Below are positions 47,465 through 55,760 of a stretch of DNA of 64,000 nucleotides, piece by piece. Source of the stretch: Rhodohalobacter mucosus (GTDB lineage: Bacteria > Bacteroidota > Rhodothermia > Balneolales > Balneolaceae); the NCBI RefSeq assembly GCF_003150675.1, contig NZ_QGGB01000002.1:124001-188000 (forward strand), in the 5' to 3' direction. Position 1 is the stretch's first letter, and every line of letters starts with the position of its first letter. The position numbers and the translations under genes were made by a program. The notes under the pieces are model-generated. The model saw only the letters and a list, made by a program, of their open reading frames with translations, made no database searches and was not told the origin of the DNA.

Positions 47465-47740
47465 ATGGAATTCTCAAAAAAAACCAAAGCCGTTATGTAT
47501 GGATTTGCCGCTACAGCGGCTTTGCTGACGGCAGGATTGCTATTCAGCTGGATGAACTGGACAATCATTGCGTCCATTTTGACTATTGGTGCACTCGTAA
47601 TCAACGGCTCAATTCTTGGCAAAAAAATTATGGATCTGTATAATCAGGAAAAAATGGCCGAGCCCTCTTCAGCCGGCATGTATTCCGGAATACAATCCTC
47701 GTTTTTAACCTCAGCAAGAAAAGAGGGGTCTGAAGCGTAG
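47465..47740 (+). CDS. small two-helix membrane protein, unknown function
   Basis: From ATG 47465 (MEFSKKTKAVMYGF) the product has 91 residues with two transmembrane helices (about 11-28 and 33-50) and a polar C-terminal tail. The overlapping frame from 47401 lacks hydrophobic pattern and was rejected. Family unknown; it may be functionally paired with the upstream four-helix protein. Confidence 0.55.
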   Translation: MEFSKKTKAVMYGFAATAALLTAGLLFSWMNWTIIASILTIGALVINGSILGKKIMDLYNQEKMAEPSSAGMYSGIQSSFLTSARKEGSEA

Positions 47741-48089
47741 TACGTATCCTTTGCTAATTGCCCAGGACTCTCATCATAAAGAAGCTCTCAATTAAGGCGG
47801 TTAGTCCCCATTTGCACTTTTTTCACCACAGAGACGCGGAGAGCGCAGAGAAGAGGTATTTTGATCAGAGGCAGTAGAAAGAATTATTTAGAAAGTGACC
47901 CTACGTCAGTCGGCGGACTCTTACCCTTCAAATGGAGACTTAAGGAACCGACATCTCCCGCTGAATCACGCTTTAATGTGCCAAATCAGAATACCTGATT
48001 AAGTCAGCCCCAATTGCACGTAGCATGACACCGGAAACTAACAACCAACAGCGGGCAACGGGAAACGCATCATCCAACTAACGACACCA
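47741..48089. repeat. 349-bp spacer with nonamer and hairpin debris
   Basis: It contains ccacagagacgcggagagcg and following bases (about 47826-47855), 9-bp words like those at 45144 and 50880. It also has cagtcggcggactcttaccc (about 47907), a half of the hairpin seen at 26131. No gene was recognised. Confidence 0.5.
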
Positions 48090-49997
48090 CTACATCGCTT
48101 CCTGCTGAGATTTGTTGGTCAGGCCCATTCCATTGAGCTCACTCTTGTAAGAGTAGGTAGGCACAATTTTCTTCAAGCCTTCCCGGAGAAGTTCAGTCTG
48201 GCCCGCATCTATCATATTGAAGATGTCAGCTATGTAGTAGTTCAGTTCTTCCTTCGACATATTGCGGCTGCACACGGCTTTAAAGATCTCTCTGTGCTGC
48301 GTATCGGATACACCCTCTTCAGCGTTCAGAAGCTCTTCAAAGAGTTTCTCACCGGGACGCAGCCCGCTGTACACAATCTGGATATCCTTATCCGGCTCCA
48401 GTCCGTGCAGGCGAATTAAATCCCTGGCCATATCGGTGATCTTCACGGGCTCACCCATGTCGAGCACGAATACCTCACCGCCATCTCCCATGGAACCGGC
48501 CTGCATAACGAGAAGCACGGCTTCCGGTATGGTCATGAAATAACGCTTCATTTTAGGGTCTGTAACGCTGACAGGCCCCCCATTCTTAATCTGTTCCATG
48601 AAGATCGGAACAACGGATCCGCGGGAGCCCAATACGTTTCCGAAGCGTACGGATATAAATTTCGTCAGACAGGTGTCATTATACGACATGCACACCTCTT
48701 CTGCCGCACGCTTGGTCGCACCCATCACATTTGTTGGGTTCACGGCTTTATCGGTAGATACCATCACAAATTTCTTCACAAGGTGTCTGCACGCCAGTTC
48801 GGCCAGGGTTTGGGTGCCCCCAACATTTACCTTGATTGCCTCCTCGGGGAAGCTTTCCATCATTGGCACATGTTTATAGGCCGCCGCATGAAAGATAACG
48901 TCCGGCTGCACCGACCCCATAATAAGATCCATTTTGCGGTAGTCGGTGACGCTGGCTACGCACGGTACAATCTCCGTTCCGATTTTTCGCAATTCATTCT
49001 CAACATGGAAAAGCTCTGTTTCATCTACGTCGAGCGCAATCAGTGTAGCCGGTTTCAGCTTGGCACACTGCCGAACCAATTCGCTGCCGATGGAACCGCC
49101 TGCACCTGTTACCATCACGGTTTTATCCGTAATGCTTTCACTGATCATATCCATATCGAGAGAAACAGGTTCGCGTCCAAGTATGTCTTCAATACTGATA
49201 TCCCTGATATGATGCACGCCAACCGGATCATCAGACAATGAGTGAAAAGAAGGAAGTATTTTAATCTCAATACCCGGCCGGATAGACTTCACATGATCGA
49301 TCATTGCTTTCAGATCCTTCTTCGGCATTTCCGGATAAGCAACAATAAGCGCTTCTACAGGCTGATTTCTAAGATAGTCGTACATGGTCTGCATACCGCC
49401 CAATATCCTTGTCTCATGCAAAAAGAGCCCGGGTATGGCACGATCGTCAAATACTCCATGGACGGATAGTTTCATCTGCTTGTTCCGCAAAATATCACGC
49501 AGAATCTGATCGCCTTCGCTTTCCGCACCATAAATAATAGTATGCTTCATCTGCTTTCGGGGCGACTGGATTAAAAGCTCCATCAGCACCCGTTTGCTGA
49601 TTCGGAATCCTCCGATAAACTGAATGGCTATAAGCGCCGCCAGAGCGGTAAAAGCGAACTCAAAATTGGAAATGTTCCATATCAAATTTCCCGTCAAAAC
49701 AGCCAGAATGGCTCCCACACCTACACCATTAACGATGCGCACCATTTCACGCAGGCTGACGTAGCGCCAGGTTACCAGGTACATGCGAAAGATCATGAGT
49801 CCGGCTAGTACAGAGCCTGCGAAAAGCAGTGAATAGCCCACAGGAAAAGCTCTTTCACCTCCGGAGAATGGCGCCAGAATAATGAATGCAAAAACAGTGG
49901 CGAGAAGAAGTGCGACTGCATCCCCCGCCATGAAGATCAATCCCCTTGTGAATTTATTAATGTATTTACTTCTAACGTCATACATCTCTGTACTCAT
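48090..49997 (-). CDS. membrane-bound nucleotide-sugar 4,6-dehydratase (FlaA1/CapD/PglF family)
   Basis: From ATG 49997 the product has 635 residues. Four N-terminal membrane helices lead to a CoA-binding-like domain (about 145-270), then an extended SDR domain with VTGAGGSIGSEL for NAD(P) binding and VSTDKAVNPTNVMGATKR, where the TDK catalytic set replaces the usual SYK/YxxxK of soluble enzymes. Such proteins convert UDP-GlcNAc to the 4-keto-6-deoxy sugar for surface glycans. The downstream chemistry fits the DegT aminotransferase encoded at the far end of the sulfate block (58171), which could aminate the 4-keto sugar. An in-frame GTG at 50012 is the alternative start. Confidence 0.93.
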   Translation of the reverse strand: MSTEMYDVRSKYINKFTRGLIFMAGDAVALLLATVFAFIILAPFSGGERAFPVGYSLLFAGSVLAGLMIFRMYLVTWRYVSLREMVRIVNGVGVGAILAVLTGNLIWNISNFEFAFTALAALIAIQFIGGFRISKRVLMELLIQSPRKQMKHTIIYGAESEGDQILRDILRNKQMKLSVHGVFDDRAIPGLFLHETRILGGMQTMYDYLRNQPVEALIVAYPEMPKKDLKAMIDHVKSIRPGIEIKILPSFHSLSDDPVGVHHIRDISIEDILGREPVSLDMDMISESITDKTVMVTGAGGSIGSELVRQCAKLKPATLIALDVDETELFHVENELRKIGTEIVPCVASVTDYRKMDLIMGSVQPDVIFHAAAYKHVPMMESFPEEAIKVNVGGTQTLAELACRHLVKKFVMVSTDKAVNPTNVMGATKRAAEEVCMSYNDTCLTKFISVRFGNVLGSRGSVVPIFMEQIKNGGPVSVTDPKMKRYFMTIPEAVLLVMQAGSMGDGGEVFVLDMGEPVKITDMARDLIRLHGLEPDKDIQIVYSGLRPGEKLFEELLNAEEGVSDTQHREIFKAVCSRNMSKEELNYYIADIFNMIDAGQTELLREGLKKIVPTYSYKSELNGMGLTNKSQQEAM

Positions 49998-50012
49998 CTT
50001 CTTGTACCCCAC

Positions 50013-50360
50013 TCTAGATTGAGTTCACCGGACGGCTATAAAGGCAATAAAACAATTAACACAACTCATACCCTAAAAAAAGACTCTGTCCGCTGAACTA
50101 TTTTATAGTACGTCATCTACCGAACAACGCACTATGGATTTAAATTTATTTATGTTTATCAATAGTCACTTTTGATGAACTTTTCCCTGCTTGGACAACT
50201 AATGTATTTAATTATACGGGAACTTAAGATTACAATCGTCTAATAAGGAATCATTTCACATTACGGTAACAATGACGTTACCCCCTGCAACCTGTAATGC
50301 GTACATTTTCACTGTTTTCTATCACTTTATCAAACAATCTTTTTTCGGCTTAAAAAGAGG
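50013..50360. other. 348-bp AT-rich spacer
   Basis: No gene or clear repeat. It is notably AT-rich compared with flanking coding DNA and contains the presumed promoter region of the dehydratase gene. Confidence 0.45.
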
Positions 50361-50668
50361 GTCTGGAGTACAGTGTGTCGATATACAGTGTGTCAGTGCC
50401 AACATTATGTCAGTGTGTCAAATGGTGCGTTTCCCAGTCATTAGGAAGAGGTTGCCGCTGCGTGCTCCGCGGCTTCTCTGCGGCCAGGGCGGTTAAACCG
50501 GGGAAAGTTTCTGAAAGGGCTCTTTTCATGTTCTGAGCCAAATTATTGTTTGGGAGATGTCTCGACTCCGCTTTGCTCCGCTCGACATGACAATTGATGC
50601 TATTGTACAAGGGCGGGTATCAAGATCCTGCTAATAAGCAATTCAGTCTTACTCGCCATGATCATCCT
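50361..50668. repeat. large dispersed repeat, copy 1
   Basis: The order of motifs is cagtgtgtcagtg words, a gcggttaaaccgggg segment after nonamer words, ctcgactccgc...cgctcgacatgaca, then gggcgggtatcaa and cattcagt-like tails. The same order occurs in copies 2 (50808) and 3 (57831). It ends near gatcatccttttttgg, similar to the degT 3' end. A fragment of a further copy (gctgcgtacactgcgtcccc to cggttaaaccgggg) lies at 50710-50758. Confidence 0.75.
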
Positions 50669-50807
50669 TTTTTGGCTCCGTATTCCAAATCATAAACTGT
50701 GAATTATCGCTGCGTACACTGCGTCCCCTCAGCGGACACAGCGGTTAAACCGGGGAATGATTAATTGAAGGAAAAATTGAGGTTCCGGATAACCCTCTAA
50801 TGAGGAG

Positions 50808-51132
50808 ATGTCTGGAGTTACAGTGTATCAGGGGTACAGTTTGTCAGTGTGTCAAATGGGTCGTTACCCAATCATTAAACAGGAACTGCCGCTGCGCTCT
50901 CTGCGACTTCCCCGCGTACACGGCGGTTAAACCGGAGAAAAGTTTTTGAAAAGGCTCTTTTCGTATTCTGAGGCATATTGCTGGTTTGGGGGGATGTCTC
51001 CACGCATTCGCTCCGCTCATTTGGTCGACATGACAGTGGGCGGAATTGTCAATGGCGGGTGTTGGAATCTGAACCAATGCAGCATTCAGCCTCACCCGCC
51101 GTGCATAAATGGTCCCTGCACGAAGTTATTGT
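50808..51132. repeat. large dispersed repeat, copy 2, joined to a degT 3' fragment
   Basis: Nearly collinear with copy 3 (57831-58170). Shared segments include ggtcgttacccaat, attaaacaggaactgcc, ctgcgctctctgcg, gcggaattgtcaatggcggg and gcattcag-ctcacccgccg. Similarity continues beyond the repeat into degT-related sequence at both sites. Confidence 0.85.
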
Positions 51133-51240
51133 CTATCCTTTTTTCAGAACTTTACTTATTGCGCTCAGCACCCACTCCCGCTCCTCATCCCTCAGGTTGC
51201 TTCCGGAAGGCAGACAGAGGCCGGGGTGTTCGATTCGACA
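51133..51240 (-). pseudogene. 3' remnant of a DegT-type aminotransferase gene
   Basis: The minus strand reads IEHPGLCLPSGSNL, then RDEEREW, then VLSAISKVLKKG and stop. This aligns with the last 31 residues of the intact DegT protein encoded at 58171 (YGLCLPSGSNLTDEERE, ending KKVLKKG). Upstream, agacgacgtgaagtcctcag is a decayed version of the hairpin present at the same place in the intact gene. The rest of the gene is absent; cysNC ends 45 bp away. Confidence 0.85.
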
Positions 51241-51285
51241 GACGACGTGAAGTCCTCAGTCGAAGGGTACTAAGTCGAAGGATGC

Positions 51286-53256
51286 TCAGGCTATATCATT
51301 TACTTTCTGAATCAACTCACTGATGAGTTCATCAACCGATGATTTGTCGGTATCCAGCGTAAGGTCTGCGTTTTCCGATGGTTCATAATCGCCGTCAAAG
51401 CCGGTCAGTCCTTTAATCTCTCCTTTTTTCGCTTTTGCGTAGAGTCCTTTCGGATCACGTTCCTGTGCGGTTTCGGGATCGCATGTCACATGTACTTCAA
51501 CAAATCGTTGATCCGGAAACAGGCTTCTGGCACGCTCGCGATCCTCTTTATAGGGTGATACAAAGGTGCAGAGCACAATGTTTCCGTGTTCAAAGAAGAG
51601 CCGCGCCAGCTCTCCTACCCGGCGGATATTCTCCGTTCGGTCTTTCGGACTGAACCCAAGATCCCCGTTCAGACCATGGCGCACCTGGTCACCATCCAGC
51701 AGAACAGTATGCTTGCCCTCATCCCAAAGCTTTTTCTCCATGGCTTTGGCAATGGTGCTTTTACCCGCACCCGAAATTCCGGTAAACCAGAACACCACCG
51801 CCTTGTGGCCGTTTCGTTTCTCGCGCTCCTCGCGGGGGATATTCCAGGATTCCCAAACTACGTTTGGGGAGTGTTGAGTTTTGAGTTTTGAGTGCTTAGT
51901 TGTTTTCGTTTCACGTTTGACGTCTGACGTCTCACTATCGGTTTCGGTTGTCTTAGATCGAATCATGCCCGCGCCCACCGTCACATTTGTAGCGGGATCA
52001 ATCACAATAAAGCTGCCCGTCTTTTGATTGGAGCGATAGGCGTCTATAAATAAAGGCTGCGCTGTAGTCAGTTTTACGCGACCGATTTCGTTCAGCTCCA
52101 GGCCTTCAGCGTCTTCGCGGTGAAGGGTATCCACGTTCATCCGATAGATCACCTCGTCTATGAACATTTGCGTTGTTTTGGTGGTGTGCATCAGGATATA
52201 CTGCTTGCCTTTCTCCATCGCCTCCTCGTTCATCCAGCAAAGATACGCTTCCAGCTGACGCGTATCCTGGGGAACATTCTTTTTCCGGACAATCATATCT
52301 CCCCGGGAGATGTCAATTTCATCCTCAATGGTCAGAACGACCGAATCGCCCGGATAGGCCTGCTCCAGGTTGCCGTCCATGGTCACAATTTCCTTTACCT
52401 TGCTGGACAGCTTGGACGGCAGTACCGTAATCTCGTCTCCCACGCCGATCCTGCCCGAAGCAACCCTTCCTGAAAAACCCCTGAAATTCTGGTTGGGGCG
52501 AATCACATACTGAACGGGGAACCGGAAGTCGATCACATTTTCAGATGCGTCCACTTTTACCGTTTCCAGATGGTGAAGCAGCGTGGATCCATTGTACCAG
52601 TGCATATTGTCGCCCTTATCGACCACATTATCGCCTTTCAATGCAGAAATGGGAATGTAGGTTACATCATCCACATCCAGTTTTTTTGCAAAAGACCGAA
52701 AATCGGCTACGATCTCATTGAATACTTTCTCATCATAGTTCACAAGATCCATCTTGTTGACGGCCACAACCACGTGGGGTATCTGAAGCAGTGATGAGAT
52801 AAACGCATGGCGTCGCGACTGTGTCAACACTCCCTTCGAAGCATCAATCAGCACTATGGCCAGCTCTGCAGTGGAGGCTCCGGTTACCATATTCCGGGTG
52901 TATTGGGTATGACCCGGTGTATCGGCGATTATAAACTTTCGCTTCGGCGTGGCAAAATAGCGATAGGCCACATCGATGGTAATCTTTTGCTCTCTCTCTG
53001 CACGTAACCCATCCGTGAGTAGGGCCAGGTTTACCTCCTCCTCCCCGCTGCTTTTCGACGTCTTCTCAATCGCCTCCATCTGGTCCTCAAAAATCGACTT
53101 CGAATCATATAAAAGCCTTCCGATCAGCGTACTCTTTCCGTCATCCACGCTCCCGGCCGTCGTAAAACGCAGGAGGTCCATGTCGAGGTATTTGGTCTCT
53201 TGATCAACACTCAGTTTTGAGTTTTGAGTTTTGAGTTTTGAGTTCTTATTTGTCAT
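51286..53256 (-). CDS. cysNC: fused sulfate adenylyltransferase large subunit and APS kinase (CysN-CysC)
   Basis: The 656-residue bifunctional protein joins a CysN GTPase to an APS kinase; with CysD it makes APS from sulfate and ATP, then PAPS. CysN motifs are GSVDDGKST (residues 35-43), DTPGH (112-116) and NKMD (167-170). The CysC part has GISGAGKST near 490, DGDQVRHGLN and GLTGFDGDYE. The N-terminal NSKLKTQNSKL and the linker at about residues 437-463 are read from heptamer repeats. The start overlaps the IVP stop (ATGA); an alternative ATG at 53181 (MDLLRFTTAGSVDDGK) matches the usual CysN N-terminus and would exclude the repeat. Confidence 0.95.
   Translation of the reverse strand: MTNKNSKLKTQNSKLSVDQETKYLDMDLLRFTTAGSVDDGKSTLIGRLLYDSKSIFEDQMEAIEKTSKSSGEEEVNLALLTDGLRAEREQKITIDVAYRYFATPKRKFIIADTPGHTQYTRNMVTGASTAELAIVLIDASKGVLTQSRRHAFISSLLQIPHVVVAVNKMDLVNYDEKVFNEIVADFRSFAKKLDVDDVTYIPISALKGDNVVDKGDNMHWYNGSTLLHHLETVKVDASENVIDFRFPVQYVIRPNQNFRGFSGRVASGRIGVGDEITVLPSKLSSKVKEIVTMDGNLEQAYPGDSVVLTIEDEIDISRGDMIVRKKNVPQDTRQLEAYLCWMNEEAMEKGKQYILMHTTKTTQMFIDEVIYRMNVDTLHREDAEGLELNEIGRVKLTTAQPLFIDAYRSNQKTGSFIVIDPATNVTVGAGMIRSKTTETDSETSDVKRETKTTKHSKLKTQHSPNVVWESWNIPREEREKRNGHKAVVFWFTGISGAGKSTIAKAMEKKLWDEGKHTVLLDGDQVRHGLNGDLGFSPKDRTENIRRVGELARLFFEHGNIVLCTFVSPYKEDRERARSLFPDQRFVEVHVTCDPETAQERDPKGLYAKAKKGEIKGLTGFDGDYEPSENADLTLDTDKSSVDELISELIQKVNDIA
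53209..53245. repeat. left heptamer arm (GTTTTGA) of the IVP element
   Basis: Four copies of GTTTTGA on the plus strand (CTCAAAA in the mRNA sense). It lies inside the 5' end of the cysNC frame, 8 bp from the IVP stop, and is inverted relative to the arm at 53664-53703. Confidence 0.92.
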
Positions 53257-53609
53257 TTTTTGATTGTTCTCTGAGTAGTTTTAACAATGGATGTCAGAAT
53301 TTTTATTAGCTCCTGACACTTCTCAATATGTTGATCGACATCAACCTTTACTGCGTCAGAAGCTTTAAGTAACTCCAACCAAAACCAGGACTCCCTGGCT
53401 TCTTTGAGAGCTATTGACATTTTGTTTACAAAATCTTTCCTGGAAACTGCTGCACCTGCCTCATTAACATTTGCACCAATACTGGTTCCTGATTTAAGAA
53501 TCTGTCTCGAGAGATCATATTCTTTCATCGATTTTAGCTTTTTATACAAGTCAATCGATATCAAGCCGAATTCAAATGACTTATCATAAATTGGCCCTTT
53601 ATATTTCAT
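53253..53609 (-). CDS. four-helix bundle protein, IVP/S23 family, inside the cys operon
   Basis: The 118-residue protein is a canonical IVP-family member: KSFEFGLISIDLYKKLKS as helix 1, SGTSIGANVNEAGAAVSRKDF as the conserved loop and helix, and IALKEARESWFWLELL before the last helix. It lies between cysD and cysNC on the same strand. Its TGA overlaps the cysNC ATG, and it is bracketed by inverted CTCAAAA heptamer arms. The family is known from 23S rRNA intervening sequences and as the Avd relative in retroelements; a metabolic role in sulfate activation is not expected, so this is probably the passenger of an inserted element. Confidence 0.95.
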   Translation of the reverse strand: MKYKGPIYDKSFEFGLISIDLYKKLKSMKEYDLSRQILKSGTSIGANVNEAGAAVSRKDFVNKMSIALKEARESWFWLELLKASDAVKVDVDQHIEKCQELIKILTSIVKTTQRTIKK

Positions 53610-53663
53610 TGAATTGAGTGATTTGTTGGCGTTCAGTAGTAAGAATCAAAATCCGTTGATTCC

Positions 53664-53703
53664 TTACACTCAAAACTCAAAACTTAACACTCAAAACTAA
53701 AAG
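53664..53703. repeat. right heptamer arm (CTCAAAA) of the IVP element
   Basis: Words ctcaaaa, ctcaaaa, cttaaca, ctcaaaa, ctaaaag on the plus strand. The arm includes the cysD stop codon (CTA 53697-53699). It is complementary to the left arm, so the mRNA could loop out the IVP gene. Confidence 0.92.
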
Positions 53704-54602
53704 TATCCTTGCCTCTTCCGGTCCTCCATTGCTGTTTCGCTGCGCTTGTCGTCATGGCGGTTGCCGCGTTCGGTTTGACGGGCGGAGGCCACTTCCTGAA
53801 TAATCTCCTCCATATTGGAAGCCGTTGACAATACCGCTCCGGTACAGGTGGCATCCCCTATTGTTCTGAAACGGACGGTTTTGGTTACGATCTCTTCATC
53901 CGGCATCCGGTTCACAAAATCTGTATCGGCAAGCCATACGCCACGGCGGTTAAATACTTTTCTTTCGTGTGAAAAATAGAGATCCGGAATATCTATCTCT
54001 TCCTGGGCGATATACTGCCAGATATCCATCTCCGTCCAGTTACTGATGGGAAAAATTCTGAAGCTTTCGCCCATGTTTTTGCGTCCGTTATAAAGATCCC
54101 ACAGCTCAGGCCGCTGATTTTTGGGATCCCACTGACCAAAAACATCCCTGTGGGAGAAGAATCGCTCCTTCGCACGCGCCTTCTCCTCGTCACGACGGCC
54201 GCCTCCCAGTGCAGCATCCACCTGGTGTTTCTTCAGGGTGTCAAGCAGGGTTACGGTTTGCAGCGCATTCCGGCTGGCATCAGGCCCTGTCTCCTCCTTT
54301 ACACGCCCCGAATCAATCGATTCCTGTACGGATCCAACAATCAGTTCCACACCGGTTTTTTTGACGAGCTCATCCCGGAATTGAATGGTTTCGGGAAAAT
54401 TGTGCCCCGTATCCACGTGCATCAACGGGAATGGTATTTTTGCGGGGTAAAATGCTTTGAGAGCGAGGTGCACCATAACAATGGAGTCTTTTCCACCGGA
54501 AAAAAGCAGTACGGGCCGCTCAAACTGCGCGGCCACCTCTCTCATGATATAGATCCCTTCATTCTCAAGCTGTTTGAGATGACTCTGTCTCTTTATCTTC
54601 AT
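53697..54602 (-). CDS. cysD: sulfate adenylyltransferase small subunit
   Basis: The 301-residue PP-loop ATP pyrophosphatase has SGGKDS at residues 35-40, GHNFPET, ALGGGRRDEEKARAKERFFSHRD, and the ISNWTEMDIWQYI motif. With CysN it adenylates sulfate to APS. Length is normal. It is the upstream partner of cysNC but is separated from it by an IVP element of about 440 bp. Its stop codon lies inside a heptamer word. Confidence 0.97.
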   Translation of the reverse strand: MKIKRQSHLKQLENEGIYIMREVAAQFERPVLLFSGGKDSIVMVHLALKAFYPAKIPFPLMHVDTGHNFPETIQFRDELVKKTGVELIVGSVQESIDSGRVKEETGPDASRNALQTVTLLDTLKKHQVDAALGGGRRDEEKARAKERFFSHRDVFGQWDPKNQRPELWDLYNGRKNMGESFRIFPISNWTEMDIWQYIAQEEIDIPDLYFSHERKVFNRRGVWLADTDFVNRMPDEEIVTKTVRFRTIGDATCTGAVLSTASNMEEIIQEVASARQTERGNRHDDKRSETAMEDRKRQGYF

Positions 54603-54747
54603 AATTGTTCAATGTAGATGTTGTTTTTATCCAGGCTCAAAAAATAGGCTCTTTACAGGCTAAAATCTATGCCGGAATTGGATGTTAGGTTATTATATAG
54701 TTTTGAGTGTTTGGGGGCTGGTTTTTAGTGTTTAGTGTTTTTAAGGA

Positions 54748-54963
54748 GGAGGGGAGACCGGACCCGCAGACGGATGACCGGAGACCGCAGTTGGCTGACC
54801 GATGACCGATTGATAATAAGAGCTTTGATAGAACATTTCTGCTGTTACAGAATGGATTAAAAACAGTAAAATTATCAGGACCAACTGTCACCGGTCTTCC
54901 GTCACCGATCCACATGCAACGGTCAGCAGACAAAGTCTGCCCGGTCCCCGGTCCCGCTGTCAC
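54748..54963. repeat. GACCGGA-armed inverted element between cysD and cysQ
   Basis: The left arm has 7-bp words gaccgga, gaccgca, gaccgat (54754-54812); the right arm has inverse words ccggtct, cggtccc, cggtccc (54888-54957). A loop of about 75 bp lies between. The right arm ends next to the cysQ stop. Further agtgttt heptamers (54699-54742) lie on the cysD side. No gene is in the element. Confidence 0.8.
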
Positions 54964-55719
54964 TCAAAGTCCAATTATAAATTCAGGATTGTGCAAATCT
55001 TCCTTATTGTACGTAAGGGGGGACTTCCTGGGGCCGTTCTTACCGGAATAGCGAAATACGGCGTCCGCAGCAGCGGTATCCCACTCCATGGTAGGGCCGA
55101 ACCGCGGATAGAGATCCGCCCTGCCCTCTGCGACGAGGCAAAATTTCAGGGAACTGCCGGATGGCACCTCTTCGGAGACCTCAATGCCCATATCGCTCAG
55201 CTTTTCCACCGTATTGCTGCCTCCATGAGAGCGGCTCACCATGATCCTTGCAGGATCGCCTTTTTTGTACGGGATATGCTCAATTTTTTTGGGGTCGGAG
55301 CTTCCTTGCTTTTTAAATGCCCCATCTTCCCTGCTGGCATAGTATAAAATATCATCTGCAGGAATATAAACGACACCCATAACGGGAATACCTTCTTCGA
55401 CGAGTGCGATATTGACCGTAAACTCTCCGTTTCGTTTGATGAACTCCTTGGTGCCGTCAAGCGGATCCACCATGAAAAACCGGCGCCAGTTTTTTCTAAC
55501 GTCATATTCCGGGACCTTCGACTCCTCCGAGATAATGGGTATATCCGGATATGACTCCTGCAGGCCTTTTACGATCTCCCTGTGAGCCTCCATGTCCGCT
55601 TTGGTCAGCGGTGAGTTGTCGTCTTTTCGATCCACCGTAATACCGCTGTGATAGTGCTTAAGTATTTTCTCGCCTGCCCGCCGGGCGATGGTGTTCAGGG
55701 TATTGATATCTATTTGCAT
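54964..55719 (-). CDS. cysQ: 3'(2'),5'-bisphosphate nucleotidase CysQ
   Basis: The 251-residue inositol-monophosphatase-fold enzyme removes the 3'-phosphate of PAP, the by-product of sulfotransfer or PAPS reduction, and can limit PAPS. Metal-binding residues are visible: Glu65 and Glu66, DPLDGT (85-90), and the later WDTAAADAV. It lies between cysD and the sulfate permease gene, each separated by a GACCGGA-armed element. Its presence supports active PAPS use. Confidence 0.94.
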   Translation of the reverse strand: MQIDINTLNTIARRAGEKILKHYHSGITVDRKDDNSPLTKADMEAHREIVKGLQESYPDIPIISEESKVPEYDVRKNWRRFFMVDPLDGTKEFIKRNGEFTVNIALVEEGIPVMGVVYIPADDILYYASREDGAFKKQGSSDPKKIEHIPYKKGDPARIMVSRSHGGSNTVEKLSDMGIEVSEEVPSGSSLKFCLVAEGRADLYPRFGPTMEWDTAAADAVFRYSGKNGPRKSPLTYNKEDLHNPEFIIGL

Positions 55720-55760
55720 TTTACCTGGTTTGAAATCTTTGTATGATTTTTTATGAGTTG

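Noticed and set aside
47401-47643. 80-residue frame overlapping the two-helix membrane protein
   Set aside because: No hydrophobic or domain pattern; the frame from 47465 is more protein-like.
50361-51132. Insertion sequence or composite transposon ends flanking the sulfate block
   Set aside because: The repeats are direct, have no transposase or clean terminal inverted repeats, and extend into degT sequence; homologous duplication explains them better.
50272-51323. Several frames of 70-125 residues in the large repeats
   Set aside because: They follow the repeat copies and change between them; only the degT 3' remnant is meaningful.
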